Origin: B75-G9 sp964564905
GTDB lineage: Archaea > Hadarchaeota > Hadarchaeia > Hadarchaeales > Hadarchaeaceae
DNA: 45,868 nucleotides
NCBI GenBank assembly: GCA_964564905.1
Contig: CAZMCI010000003.1
Location: 1-45,868, forward strand
Reading direction: 5' to 3'
The first letter of the stretch is position 1, and every line of letters begins with the position of its first letter. Below the pieces are notes generated by a model. That model was not told the DNA's origin and did not search any database. It saw only the letters and a list, made by a program, of their open reading frames with translations. The translations under genes were made by a program, and so were the position numbers. Of the stretch, positions 32,280-40,214 are shown piece by piece.

Positions 32280-32965
32280 TCCACGTACAAAATCGGGAGC
32301 TCGTGGTTCCCGGCGAGCTGGTCGCTGAGGGGAACTATCGTTTAAAAGATGGTGCTTACCGCGAGGGAAAGCGAATTTATTCGTCGGTAGTGGGGTTAGC
32401 TTATCTGCAGGATGAGAATATAAAAATAGTACCCCTTCAGAGACCATACATCCCCCTTAGAGGCGATGTGGTGGTGGGCGTGGTCGTTGATTCGTATCAT
32501 TCTGGCTGGATCTTGGACCTGAATTCCCCCTACACGGGAAATTTATTCGTTTCCGACCTGTTGCACCGAAAGGTTGACCTGAACCGTGAGGATGTGAGCA
32601 GATATCTGGAGATTGGGGATCTGGTGGTTGCGGTCGTGAAGGACGTTGATGAGCGAATGCGCGTTCAGCTCGAAACGGGAGAGTTTAGAAGGGGAAAAGT
32701 CGACAGCGGAAAGCTGGTCGAGATCTCACCGGCGAAGGTTCCAAGGGTGCTTGGTCGGAAGGGCTCCATGCTCAAGACGCTTCAGGAGACCACAGGGTGC
32801 AAGCTTATAGTAGGGCAAAACGGACGGATAATAGTTCAGGGGAAGGACCCGCAGATGGTGAATGCGGTGGTTCAGGCCCTGTTTATGATCGAGCATGAGG
32901 CGCACACTTCGGGCTTGACCGACAGGGTGCGTCTTCAGCTTGAAAAGTTGAAAAGGAGGGAATAG
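32276..32965 (+). CDS. rrp4: Exosome cap subunit Rrp4
   Basis: A 229-residue RNA-binding subunit capping the archaeal exosome. The N-terminal domain (RELVVPGELVAEGNYRLKDG), an S1 domain (GDVVVGVVVDSYHSGWILDL) and a KH domain (VPRVLGRKGSMLKTLQETTG, VGQNGRIIVQG) appear in order. One base separates it from rrp41. Confidence 0.95.
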   Translation: MIHVQNRELVVPGELVAEGNYRLKDGAYREGKRIYSSVVGLAYLQDENIKIVPLQRPYIPLRGDVVVGVVVDSYHSGWILDLNSPYTGNLFVSDLLHRKVDLNREDVSRYLEIGDLVVAVVKDVDERMRVQLETGEFRRGKVDSGKLVEISPAKVPRVLGRKGSMLKTLQETTGCKLIVGQNGRIIVQGKDPQMVNAVVQALFMIEHEAHTSGLTDRVRLQLEKLKRRE

Positions 32966-32966
32966 A

Positions 32967-33686
32967 ATGGAAGGTCCAGAAAAATTGATCGTCGATGGTA
33001 AACGCCTTGATGGACGAATGCCGAATGAGCTGAGGCCCTTGAAAATAGAGGCAGGCGTGTTAAAGCGGGCAGACGGTTCGGCGTACGTTGAACTCGGAGA
33101 GAACAAGGTGTTGGCGGCCGTCTATGGACCCAAGGAGATGCACCCCAGACACGACCAGCAACCGGACACCGCCGTGCTTCGATGCCGCTATAACATGGCT
33201 CCCTTTTCAGTTGAGGACAGAAAGAGACCGGGACCCGACAGACGTTCGGTGGAGATATCGAAGGTGATTAGGGAAGCTCTGGAGCCGGTGTTATTTCTTA
33301 AACTTTACCCACGTTCGGTCATTGATGTGTTCATCGAGATCCTCCAAGCCGATGCTGGTACCCGTACTGCGGGGATAAACGCGGCCTCCGTGGCGCTCGC
33401 CGATGCAGGAATACCGATGAGAGATCTCGTGTCAGCCGTGGCCGTTGGTAAAATTGAAGACACGATAGTCCTGGATCTTACAAAGGAGGAGGACCAGCTG
33501 GGCACCACCGACATGCCGATGGCGATAGTACCCCGAAAACAGTTAGTGACCTTGTTGCAGATGGATGGTCATCTCACCGAAGACGAGTTTAAGCGGGCCC
33601 TGGATCTGGGATTTCAGGGATGTGCGCAGATTTATGAGGTCCAACGTCAAGCTTTGAGGGAGAAATACGGGATCAAGGAGGAGTGA
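32967..33686 (+). CDS. rrp41: Exosome catalytic subunit Rrp41
   Basis: A 239-residue RNase PH-like subunit that degrades RNA with phosphate or adds tails. KRLDGRMPNELRPLKIEAGV, GPKEMHPRHDQQPDTAVLRC, RSVEISKVIREALEPVLFL, ILQADAGTRTAGINAASVAL and the catalytic Asp region TKEEDQLGTTDMPMAI are intact. It forms the hexameric ring with Rrp42. Confidence 0.96.
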   Translation: MEGPEKLIVDGKRLDGRMPNELRPLKIEAGVLKRADGSAYVELGENKVLAAVYGPKEMHPRHDQQPDTAVLRCRYNMAPFSVEDRKRPGPDRRSVEISKVIREALEPVLFLKLYPRSVIDVFIEILQADAGTRTAGINAASVALADAGIPMRDLVSAVAVGKIEDTIVLDLTKEEDQLGTTDMPMAIVPRKQLVTLLQMDGHLTEDEFKRALDLGFQGCAQIYEVQRQALREKYGIKEE

Positions 33687-33689
33687 GCG

Positions 33690-34454
33690 ATGTACGGGAT
33701 AGTGTCAAGGGTCAAGAGGGATTATATCGTGGGTCTGGCAAAGCATGGAGAAAGGGTGGATGGCCGAAAGTTTGACCAGTTTAGAGATGTCTCAATCAAA
33801 ATGGACACGATCAAAAGCGCAAATGGTTCCGCAGAGGTCAGGATTGGTGACACCCGGGTGCTCGTGGGCGTGAAGATCCAGCATGCCGAGCCCTTTCCGG
33901 ATATGCCGGAAAGTGGGGTTTTGATGGTCAACGCCGAACTTCGGCCCCTAGCGTCGCCAAGTTTTGAACTCGGGCCACCCGGTGAGGAAGCGGTTGAACT
34001 GGCACGCGTTGTGGACAGAGGGATCCGAGAATCCGAGGCCATAGCTCTGGATAAGCTTGGGATAAAATCTGGTGAGGATGTGTGGGCGGTATTCATAGAT
34101 ATTCACGTGCTCGACCACGACGGGAACCTCATCGATGCATCCGCGCTTGGCGCCACGGCCGCGCTTTTGAACATAAAACCGCCAGAGGACGAGGCATGGG
34201 TCCTGCAGGAATTCCCAATTCAGAAACGTCCGGTCGCTGTGACCGTCTCTAGGATCAACGATAGATTGATGGTGGACCCCTGCTTGGATGAAGAAAATGT
34301 GGCTGATGCGCGTTTAACCATAACCACGGTCGAGGACGGCAGCATATGCGCGATGCAGAAGGGAGGAGCAGGGTATTTCTCTCGGAAGCAGATAGAGGAG
34401 GCCTACCACCTCGCGAGGACAAAGGCAGATGAGCTCAGGGCACGCTTGGGGTAA
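33690..34454 (+). CDS. rrp42: Exosome ring subunit Rrp42
   Basis: A 254-residue RNase PH-like partner of Rrp41, without catalytic function of its own. ERVDGRKFDQFRDVSIKM, GSAEVRIGDTRVLVGVKI, LARVVDRGIRESEAIALDKL and DIHVLDHDGNLIDASALGAT are typical. Its ATG at 33690 follows the rrp41 stop by 3 bases. Confidence 0.95.
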   Translation: MYGIVSRVKRDYIVGLAKHGERVDGRKFDQFRDVSIKMDTIKSANGSAEVRIGDTRVLVGVKIQHAEPFPDMPESGVLMVNAELRPLASPSFELGPPGEEAVELARVVDRGIRESEAIALDKLGIKSGEDVWAVFIDIHVLDHDGNLIDASALGATAALLNIKPPEDEAWVLQEFPIQKRPVAVTVSRINDRLMVDPCLDEENVADARLTITTVEDGSICAMQKGGAGYFSRKQIEEAYHLARTKADELRARLG

Positions 34455-34458
34455 AAAC

Positions 34459-34713
34459 ATGTCCAGGACGAAGAAAGTTGGGGCAGCCGGAAAGTTTGGG
34501 CCTCGGTATGGCCGAAAGGTGAGAAAGCTCTTCGTCGATGTAGAGGGTAGACTCAGGAAGAGGTATAGATGTCCAAACTGTGCGGCCCCTAGGGTTAAAC
34601 GCGTCAGCACGTCGATATGGCAGTGTAAGAGGTGTGGGGTGAAGTTTGCTGGAGGGGCCTATTCACCGTTTACGCATGCCGCCGGAGTGGAAGAATCAAA
34701 GGAGGAAAAGTAA
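34459..34713 (+). CDS. rpl37ae: Ribosomal protein eL43 (L37Ae)
   Basis: The protein is 84 residues from the ATG at 34459 (MSRTKKVGAAGKFGPRYGRK). A zinc ribbon is formed by YRCPNCAAPRV and IWQCKRCGVKF. An in-frame ATG 30 bases upstream lies within rrp42 and would add residues foreign to the family. The stop shares a base with the rpoP start. Confidence 0.94.
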   Translation: MSRTKKVGAAGKFGPRYGRKVRKLFVDVEGRLRKRYRCPNCAAPRVKRVSTSIWQCKRCGVKFAGGAYSPFTHAAGVEESKEEK

Positions 34714-34844
34714 TGTTGAGATGTAGCGAGTGCGGAAGGGAATTTGAAAAACTTCCTGAAGGACGTGTGCGTTGCCCGCATTGCGGTTCGCGCGTTCTTT
34801 ACAAGACCCGCGAAGACATCATCCGTAAAGTTAAGGCAAAATAG
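34713..34844 (+). CDS. rpoP: RNA polymerase subunit P (Rpb12-like)
   Basis: A 43-residue zinc-binding subunit of archaeal RNA polymerase: MLRCSECGREFEKL then RVRCPHCGSRVLYKTRE. Cys4, Cys7, Cys21 and Cys24 form the zinc site. The ATG overlaps the eL43 stop (TAATG), with aggaggaaaag just before it as ribosome site. Confidence 0.93.
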   Translation: MLRCSECGREFEKLPEGRVRCPHCGSRVLYKTREDIIRKVKAK

Positions 34845-34874
34845 GTGCGCATCAATATTTTGGATGAATCTCCC

Positions 34875-35366
34875 TTATTTGAGTTTTCCCCTCGGGCGAG
34901 TTGTGGTTCGGCGGGACTTGTCTCCAATTATCAAATACGGTCTTGTTCGAAAACTGCTGTTTGGAATTATGAGTAATTTTCCATTGTCTGTTAAAACTTT
35001 GGTTGAGGTAAGTGATATCTGGGTCACTTCTCCTCTTTTTCCGTCGATCTCGATCCTTTTACCGACCTCTATTTCCCGGTCGAATACTAGGCTCACTCCG
35101 GCTATGGCGTTTGCTAGCCATGCCGTGATGAAGGCAAACCCGAAGATCACCCCTATTATGCCAAGCGCGGCCGCAACGCTTACTATCAGGGAGAGTATCC
35201 CGAGGATGTACATGACCACCAGGACGAAAACCAGGAACGTGATGCCGTAAAGAATATTGGCCAGTTTCTGGTATCCGCTTAGCCTCTTGAGCTTTCCCTT
35301 GATTATTGCGCGGAGAACTAAAATCGCGCCGATAAAAATCACGCCCGTTAAAAAGATTGTGAGCAC
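34875..35366 (-). CDS. Small MscS-family mechanosensitive channel-like protein
   Basis: A 163-residue membrane protein with GTG start. There are three or four hydrophobic segments (residues 2-20, 37-60, 60-100). The pore-lining helix and beta-domain of MscS are seen as AAALGIIGVIFGFAFITAWLANAIAG, FDREIEVGKRIEIDGKRGEV and DNGKLLIIPNSSF. It ends shortly after that motif, so the large C-terminal alpha/beta domain of E. coli MscS is missing. It is antisense within the superoperon, between rpoP and the second Pcc1-type gene. Confidence 0.8.
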   Translation of the reverse strand: MLTIFLTGVIFIGAILVLRAIIKGKLKRLSGYQKLANILYGITFLVFVLVVMYILGILSLIVSVAAALGIIGVIFGFAFITAWLANAIAGVSLVFDREIEVGKRIEIDGKRGEVTQISLTSTKVLTDNGKLLIIPNSSFRTRPYLIIGDKSRRTTTRPRGKLK

Positions 35367-35405
35367 GTGGTTCCAGCTCAGGGACTCACCAATTCAGTTA
35401 TAAGG

Positions 35406-35711
35406 ATGGGAGCTAAAAAATTTTCAGTTAAAAATCGTGGTGACGCTCCGGTGGCAAAAGCCGTTCAAGCCAGCGCGGTGTTGAAATTTGCGTTTCGAAA
35501 CACGCGCGATGCGGAGGCGGTCAGGCTGGCGATAGCTCCTGAACGGGAGCTTCCGGCCTCGGTTCGCTGCAGGGTCCGTATAAGCCGCAGGAAAAACGTT
35601 TTATGTCTGTGGGTAGAGTCAACTGATACCGCAGCTTTGCGAGCGGCGCTGAACTCATTTGTCAGATGGGTAATGGTCGCTCGTGACATGGTGGAAAGAG
35701 GGGGAAAATAG
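35406..35711 (+). CDS. Second Pcc1-family protein (candidate Pcc2)
   Basis: The protein is 101 residues from the ATG at 35406 (MGAKKFSVKNRGDAP); a GTG at 35367 would overlap the divergent MscS start. The Pcc1-like fold is seen in ASAVLKFAFRNTRDAEAVRL, AIAPERELPASVRCRVRISR and STDTAALRAALNSFVRWVMV. It is clearly different from the Pcc1 at 21365. A Pcc1 paralogue, Pcc2, has been reported as a fifth core KEOPS subunit in archaea; the place next to prefoldin beta suits that. Which of the two genes is Pcc1 and which Pcc2 is not certain. Confidence 0.75.
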   Translation: MGAKKFSVKNRGDAPVAKAVQASAVLKFAFRNTRDAEAVRLAIAPERELPASVRCRVRISRRKNVLCLWVESTDTAALRAALNSFVRWVMVARDMVERGGK

Positions 35712-36080
35712 ATGGAAAAACTCTCGCCTCAATTACGGCATCAGATCGCGCAGTTCCGGCAGGCGCAGCAGCACGCGCAGGCCTTGCTCAGCCAGCGCCA
35801 GCAGTTGGAGCTGCTGCTCAAGGAAACTGAACGCGCATTGGAGGAACTGGGAAAACTCCCGGAGGATGCGGTGGTTTACAAAAGTGTGGGAACGTTGCTC
35901 GTGAGATCTGAAAAGAGCACCCTCCAAAAGGATTTGACAGAACAGAAGGAGAGCCTTGAGCTGCGAGTCAAGACGCTTCAGCGGCAGGAGGAGAGGGCTG
36001 TCCAGCGCCTGCGCGAAATGCACGAAAAGATAGATGGTGCCCTGAAAGGCAGGGGACTGAGCGAGAGCCCTCCGAGTTAG
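35712..36080 (+). CDS. pfdB: Prefoldin subunit beta
   Basis: A 122-residue chaperone subunit that forms a hexamer with prefoldin alpha and holds unfolded proteins. Two coiled-coil helices (HQIAQFRQAQQHAQALLSQR and KSTLQKDLTEQKESLELRVK) flank the beta-hairpin core DAVVYKSVGTLLVRSE. It follows the Pcc1-type gene with no gap. Confidence 0.93.
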   Translation: MEKLSPQLRHQIAQFRQAQQHAQALLSQRQQLELLLKETERALEELGKLPEDAVVYKSVGTLLVRSEKSTLQKDLTEQKESLELRVKTLQRQEERAVQRLREMHEKIDGALKGRGLSESPPS

Positions 36081-36090
36081 GCCTGGGCGC

Positions 36091-37074
36091 ATGAAAAATG
36101 TGGCCAATTTTTTGGCGGAGGTGTCCAAGGGTGGGCAGCGCATCCTGGTGTTGTGTCACCACAACGCAGACCCTGATGCGGTGGCCAGCGCCGTGGTGCT
36201 GTCGGATGTCCTCAATCAACTGGGGGCCAAGGCCGAGCCTGGAGCGGCCGATGATATAGCCACGTACTCTCAAAATATTTTGAAAGCGTTCGGGAGGGAG
36301 ATCCCTGTAAACCCTCCGCTAAACGTTGATATGGTGATACTGGTGGACACCTCCAGCCTTGAGCATTTGGGGGATTTTGGGGCCAAGCTGAAAGAAGCCC
36401 AGTTAAAGCTGGCGGTCATAGACCATCACAGACCGGTTCAGGGTATGAGAGAAATTTCCAGTTTTTATTTCGTGAGGGAGGATTTTCCGTCTGAAGCTGA
36501 GCTCATCTTCAGAATCCTCAGCGAACTCGGGATAAAGCTCAGGCCGGATCAGGCCTCTCTACTGCTCGCTGGCATCATAAGCGACACGGCACACTTCAAT
36601 TTTGCCAAACCTGAGACTTTTGAGGTGGTCAATGAGCTGTTAAGATCGGGCGCTGATTACCAGCGGGTGAACGAGGCCCTCAAGCCCCCGGAGGACATTT
36701 CGAAACGTGTGGCCATGTTGAAGGCAGCGGGGCGCTCGCAGCTGCGCCGGGTCTGTGGGCACCTGACCGTGTTCTCGGAGCTCGGTTCCTTTGAGGGAGA
36801 CGCTGCCGCGATGTTCCTCAGGATCGGGGCAGACATCGCGTTTGTGGGATCGGAGGATAAGGGGAAGGTCAGGGTAAGCAGCAGGGCGAGGGCGGAGGTC
36901 CTGAAAAAAACCGGCCTGCATCTGGGCGAGCTGATGGAGATACTCGGAAAACGGTATGAGGGGAGCGGAGGAGGCCACGCTGGCGCCGCGAGCATGAAAG
37001 GCAAGGGAAAGCTCGAGGACGTCAAAAAGGAGCTCTATAAGATTTTGGAGCAGAAGTTGAAATCGAAGCAATAG
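36091..37074 (+). CDS. DHH/DHHA1 phosphoesterase (NrnA-like)
   Basis: A 327-residue hydrolase. Motif I is LVLCHHNADPDAVASAVVL, motif II ILVDTSSLEHLG, motif III AVIDHHRP, motif IV LAGIISDTAHFNFA; the DHHA1 domain ends in GSGGGHAGAASMKG. Relatives degrade nanoRNAs or pAp. It has a conserved place after prefoldin beta in archaea. It is distinct from the longer RecJ-like protein at 19959. Confidence 0.88.
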   Translation: MKNVANFLAEVSKGGQRILVLCHHNADPDAVASAVVLSDVLNQLGAKAEPGAADDIATYSQNILKAFGREIPVNPPLNVDMVILVDTSSLEHLGDFGAKLKEAQLKLAVIDHHRPVQGMREISSFYFVREDFPSEAELIFRILSELGIKLRPDQASLLLAGIISDTAHFNFAKPETFEVVNELLRSGADYQRVNEALKPPEDISKRVAMLKAAGRSQLRRVCGHLTVFSELGSFEGDAAAMFLRIGADIAFVGSEDKGKVRVSSRARAEVLKKTGLHLGELMEILGKRYEGSGGGHAGAASMKGKGKLEDVKKELYKILEQKLKSKQ

Positions 37075-37086
37075 TGGCGTGAGGGA

Positions 37087-38016
37087 ATGGCGGTCCCCCC
37101 GGATGTACGTTTGAAGCTGGAGCGAGCGGGATATCGTTTAATTGGCAGACACAAACACAGTGCGGTTAAGGTATGTCACTGGACCAAAAAAAGTCTGCTC
37201 GATCGGGGGGTCTGCTATAAGGAACAGTTTTATTCCGAGGAGCTTGGCATACGAAGCCACCAGTGCCTTCAGTTTACCCCAAGTCTGCCGTTCTGCGATC
37301 ACAGGTGTGTATTTTGCTGGAGAGACACCTCTCTGACCAGTTCGAGGTGGTTCGGTGACCCCGACGAACCGGGGGATATCATCGACGAGGGCATCGCTGC
37401 TCAGCGAGTGTTGTTGAGTGGATTTGGAGGAAATCCCGATGTGAACAAACGTAAATTTGAAGAGGCCCAAAATCCCAAGCACTGTGCCATATCTCTTGCG
37501 GGAGAGCCTACAATGTACCCGAAAATTAGCGATTTGATCGAGGAGTGTCACAGACGAAGAATGACGAGTTTTTTGGTCACCAATGGTCAGCATCCGGACG
37601 TGCTGGAGAGATTAACCGCTCCAACTCAGCTTTACATCTCGATGGTGGCTCCCGATCAGGATACCTACGAGAAGGTATGTCAGCCCGTTAGGCCCGGTGG
37701 GTGGGAAAGATTCAACGAGAGTTTGGAGCTCATGTCCTCGTTTAGCTGTAGAAAGGTTATCCGCCTCACGCTTGTCAAAGGACTCAACTTAAGGGATCCG
37801 GCGGGATATGCGAGGATGATAGGACGAACCGATGCTGACTTTGTGGAATTAAAAGCCTACATGTTCGTCGGATTTTCGCGAAAGAGGTTGAAGATGGAGA
37901 ACATGCCGTCGCACCGCGAGATAAAGACGTTTGCGGAGGAGCTGGCACGGGAACTTGGATTTTCCGTGGCGGATGAATCCGACCAAAGCCGGGTTGTGCT
38001 CCTAAGAAGGACGTAG
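37087..38016 (+). CDS. taw1: tRNA 4-demethylwyosine synthase Taw1
   Basis: A 309-residue radical SAM enzyme that builds the tricyclic wyosine base on G37 of tRNA-Phe from pyruvate and methyl-G. The SAM-cluster motif is CDHRCVFCW (Cys70, Cys74, Cys77). Cys30, Cys43 and Cys60 (VCHWTKKSLLDRGVCYKEQF and HQCLQF) probably bind the second 4Fe-4S cluster. ISLAGEPTMYPKISDLIEEC and FLVTNGQHPDVL are further marks. It closes the plus-strand gene group. Confidence 0.94.
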   Translation: MAVPPDVRLKLERAGYRLIGRHKHSAVKVCHWTKKSLLDRGVCYKEQFYSEELGIRSHQCLQFTPSLPFCDHRCVFCWRDTSLTSSRWFGDPDEPGDIIDEGIAAQRVLLSGFGGNPDVNKRKFEEAQNPKHCAISLAGEPTMYPKISDLIEECHRRRMTSFLVTNGQHPDVLERLTAPTQLYISMVAPDQDTYEKVCQPVRPGGWERFNESLELMSSFSCRKVIRLTLVKGLNLRDPAGYARMIGRTDADFVELKAYMFVGFSRKRLKMENMPSHREIKTFAEELARELGFSVADESDQSRVVLLRRT

Positions 38017-38025
38017 CGGTTTTTG

Positions 38026-39138
38026 TTAGCTTGGGGGCGCACTGCTCAAAGCAGATTTTTGCATGGTTTCTTGCCACTGCTCCATTACCTGCTGTGCATA
38101 ATTCTGGTAGTTGTCCAGCATGTTCTGCCAGATCCCGGTTTCCTTCCATTCTTGTTTCAGGATCTCCCAGCTTTTCTTCCAGTTGGACCATTCGTCGGAA
38201 AAACTAGGTTCCCATTCGTCGGCGTGTTCGAGTATGGCCTTGGCGTGGGTAAGATGGATCCGGGCGGCGCTGACGGATGTGAACGCGCTTCTTGTTTCGT
38301 TCTTCTCCATAGCGCTTATCGAGTTCTCTTTTAGTTGTTCGCTTATATCGACCAGTTTCTCGACAACGTTTTTGCTTAGCGTATTTTCCGGGGCACCCTC
38401 CAACATCGCCTGTATTTCAGACATCGCCCCGTTAAATTTGGATAGCGCATCGTCGAATACCGATATCGTAATAATCGAGGCTTGAACCGCAGTGACGACT
38501 TCGACGTCGATGGTAATGTTGACATCCGCGAGGATATTCTCCACGCGGAAGTAATCGGAGAGGTCCCCGGGCATCTGCCCCTGCTGCCCCGCGAGCCCCT
38601 GTAGACGATGGGCCATGAGTTCTATACGGGCCTGTATGTTGTCTGTGCTCTGAACCGCAGCGCTTGAAACCTCCTCAAGGATGTCGTCCAAAACTTGGAT
38701 CTCATTATCCACTTCCACGGACAGTTCCGGGAACCTCTTCTTAAGTTTTTCACAGAGTTCCTTCATCAACTTCACTCTTACCACCTTTACCTCCGGGAGA
38801 TGTTCCTCCATCCACTCCACGACCCCACGTTTCGTAATGGCATCGCTGGAAACCGTCTTGTTTATTTTTTCGGTAAATTCCTCAAGGATGTGTTCATACT
38901 CAACTCCCTTTGCACGGTCAACTAAGTGTACGTACTCGGTCCATCGTTCCATCATCTGATCATCCTCGCTAACCATTCGGATTTTCTCTCCGAGTCGTTC
39001 CAATCCGTAAAATGGGGAGTCGGGATCAACGTCTATCAGATCAACCACCGCAGGGGTCACCACTGCTGCGCCGGTGGAAATCAAGACGATTACAACCACA
39101 GGTACCGTCGCGATACCTTTTTGCCCCAGCGTTCTCAT
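38026..39138 (-). CDS. Exported DUF5667-like helical protein with pilin-type signal
   Basis: A 370-residue protein. The N-terminus LGQKGIATVPVVVIVLISTG looks like an archaeal class III (pilin-like) signal. DVDPDSPFYGLERLGEKIRM recalls DUF5667, found in exported proteins of unknown role. The remainder is helical and acidic, with likely coiled coils and many Gln/Trp near the end. The ATG overlaps the stop of the upstream gene (ATGA), and aggaggtgg (39145-39153) is its ribosome site. Function is unknown; a surface or stress role is suggested only by the operon. Confidence 0.7.
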   Translation of the reverse strand: MRTLGQKGIATVPVVVIVLISTGAAVVTPAVVDLIDVDPDSPFYGLERLGEKIRMVSEDDQMMERWTEYVHLVDRAKGVEYEHILEEFTEKINKTVSSDAITKRGVVEWMEEHLPEVKVVRVKLMKELCEKLKKRFPELSVEVDNEIQVLDDILEEVSSAAVQSTDNIQARIELMAHRLQGLAGQQGQMPGDLSDYFRVENILADVNITIDVEVVTAVQASIITISVFDDALSKFNGAMSEIQAMLEGAPENTLSKNVVEKLVDISEQLKENSISAMEKNETRSAFTSVSAARIHLTHAKAILEHADEWEPSFSDEWSNWKKSWEILKQEWKETGIWQNMLDNYQNYAQQVMEQWQETMQKSALSSAPPS

Positions 39139-39851
39139 CCTTTACCACCTCCTCTTTTTTTATAATAAATTTTGGGGGCAAACTCCCGTTGCCCCCTCAC
39201 TCCTTCAGATCCAAGTGTTTCGGTGCGAATCATGTCCGGGCTGACGGGGACTGGCTCGATTTTCACTGGATGTGGGCGTACGGGAGCGTATGGGTTCTTT
39301 TGAATTATTACCCAATTCCTTGGATGTCGCACGGTCCAATAATCCCAGTCACCGCTGAGCGTTGCGGTTCCTTTTCCGGAAGCCTTCAGAAACACACCTT
39401 CTCCGGAGACATCCACGGAGATGTCATGTCCGCGAATCTCCAGCACTCCGGACCCCACGTATGTCACCTTGCTGGCGTCCGTAGAGTCCGACCCTATTTC
39501 CCACTCACCTAGGGCCCTCACCCAGGCGTTGCTTGACACGGTTACTTCGGTCTCCATCCTTGCAAATATCAGGAGGTTTCCGGTGCCTTCGAGCAAAGCC
39601 ATCCCGTCTCCCATCGCAAACAGCGTGCCCCTTCCACGCAGAAATATCACTTCTTCGGTTTCCGCATCGATATCCTCCGTGGGCTCAGCGTTCGGAGAGC
39701 TCACCTGGGTGTCATCTAGATCGCCTCCAACCGATACGCCGTATTCCCCAGCGTTTGTCTCACAGGTTTCTGCGGCCACGAGCGTAGTGGACCCCATCAG
39801 CGCCATGATTACCGCAAGCGCACCGAGGATTTTTCCCGTCGTCGAGATCAC
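39135..39851 (-). CDS. Exported beta-repeat protein of unknown function
   Basis: A 238-residue protein with a cleavable signal-like N-terminus (ILGALAVIMALMGSTTLVAA, GTG start). After an acidic linker come repeated beta motifs: RGRGTLFAMGDGMALLEGTG, GSGVLEIRGHDISVDVSGEG and ASGKGTATLSGDWDYW, suggesting a stacked beta-sheet. The C-terminus is basic (KIYYKKRGGGKG). A strong aaggagg (39861-39867) overlaps the last codons of a small upstream gene, so the genes are coupled. No function can be assigned. Confidence 0.7.
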   Translation of the reverse strand: MISTTGKILGALAVIMALMGSTTLVAAETCETNAGEYGVSVGGDLDDTQVSSPNAEPTEDIDAETEEVIFLRGRGTLFAMGDGMALLEGTGNLLIFARMETEVTVSSNAWVRALGEWEIGSDSTDASKVTYVGSGVLEIRGHDISVDVSGEGVFLKASGKGTATLSGDWDYWTVRHPRNWVIIQKNPYAPVRPHPVKIEPVPVSPDMIRTETLGSEGVRGQREFAPKIYYKKRGGGKG

Positions 39852-39854
39852 TTT

Positions 39855-39986
39855 CTAACACCTCCTTTTCGTTTTTTCAATTGACCGCATATCCCCAACG
39901 TGCTCGAGGAGAGCAGCGTTCCAGTATCGCTCCCACCTCAGCACGCCCCTGAGGATTCTGCGGCCAACTTTCTTTTTGCAGGTCAT
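39855..39986 (-). CDS. Small basic protein, first gene of the exported-protein operon
   Basis: A 43-residue frame (MTCKKKVGRRILRGVLRWER ... SIEKTKRRC) with TAG at 39855-39857. It is supported by a ggaggtc ribosome site (39991-39997) five bases before the ATG, by a TATA-like box further upstream, and by the ribosome site of the next gene lying in its last codons. An in-frame ATG at 40049 lacks these signals and would lie upstream of the TATA-like box. It is Arg/Lys-rich without a signal peptide. It may be a true small protein or a coupling leader peptide. Confidence 0.5.
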   Translation of the reverse strand: MTCKKKVGRRILRGVLRWERYWNAALLEHVGDMRSIEKTKRRC

Positions 39987-40018
39987 TTTTGACCTCCGAT
40001 TGGGTCTTTGTTGAAGGG

Positions 40019-40028
40019 GGTATTTACC
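40019..40028 (-). promoter_or_regulatory. TATA-like box of the exported-protein operon
   Basis: The minus strand reads ggtaaatacc about 33-42 bases before the ATG at 39986. Confidence 0.4.
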
Positions 40029-40214
40029 AAATCTCGAAAAACCGTTCAATTTTCGTCTACAAATCGTGCCAACATTTTGTCTGTTACAAAAAAAGGACTT
40101 GTTTTCGTTTCTTATCGTTCAAAAGTGGATATCAGGCCTGTTTTTTGATTTTATCTCCGATTTTGCTTCAAAAGATTTATTGGGGTACAGAGGTTCAAAC
40201 TCATTGGTTGCTAG
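40029..40214. promoter_or_regulatory. AT-rich divergent intergenic region
   Basis: This stretch lies between the minus-strand operon and the plus-strand membrane regulator gene. It is T-rich. A TATA-like gatttattgg (40174-40183) is 32-41 bases before the ATG at 40215. No further element is recognised. Confidence 0.35.

Noticed and set aside
39987..40049. Longer N-terminus for the small basic protein
   Set aside because: The ATG at 40049 has no ribosome site and lies upstream of the TATA-like box at 40019-40028, whereas ggaggtc directs the ATG at 39986.
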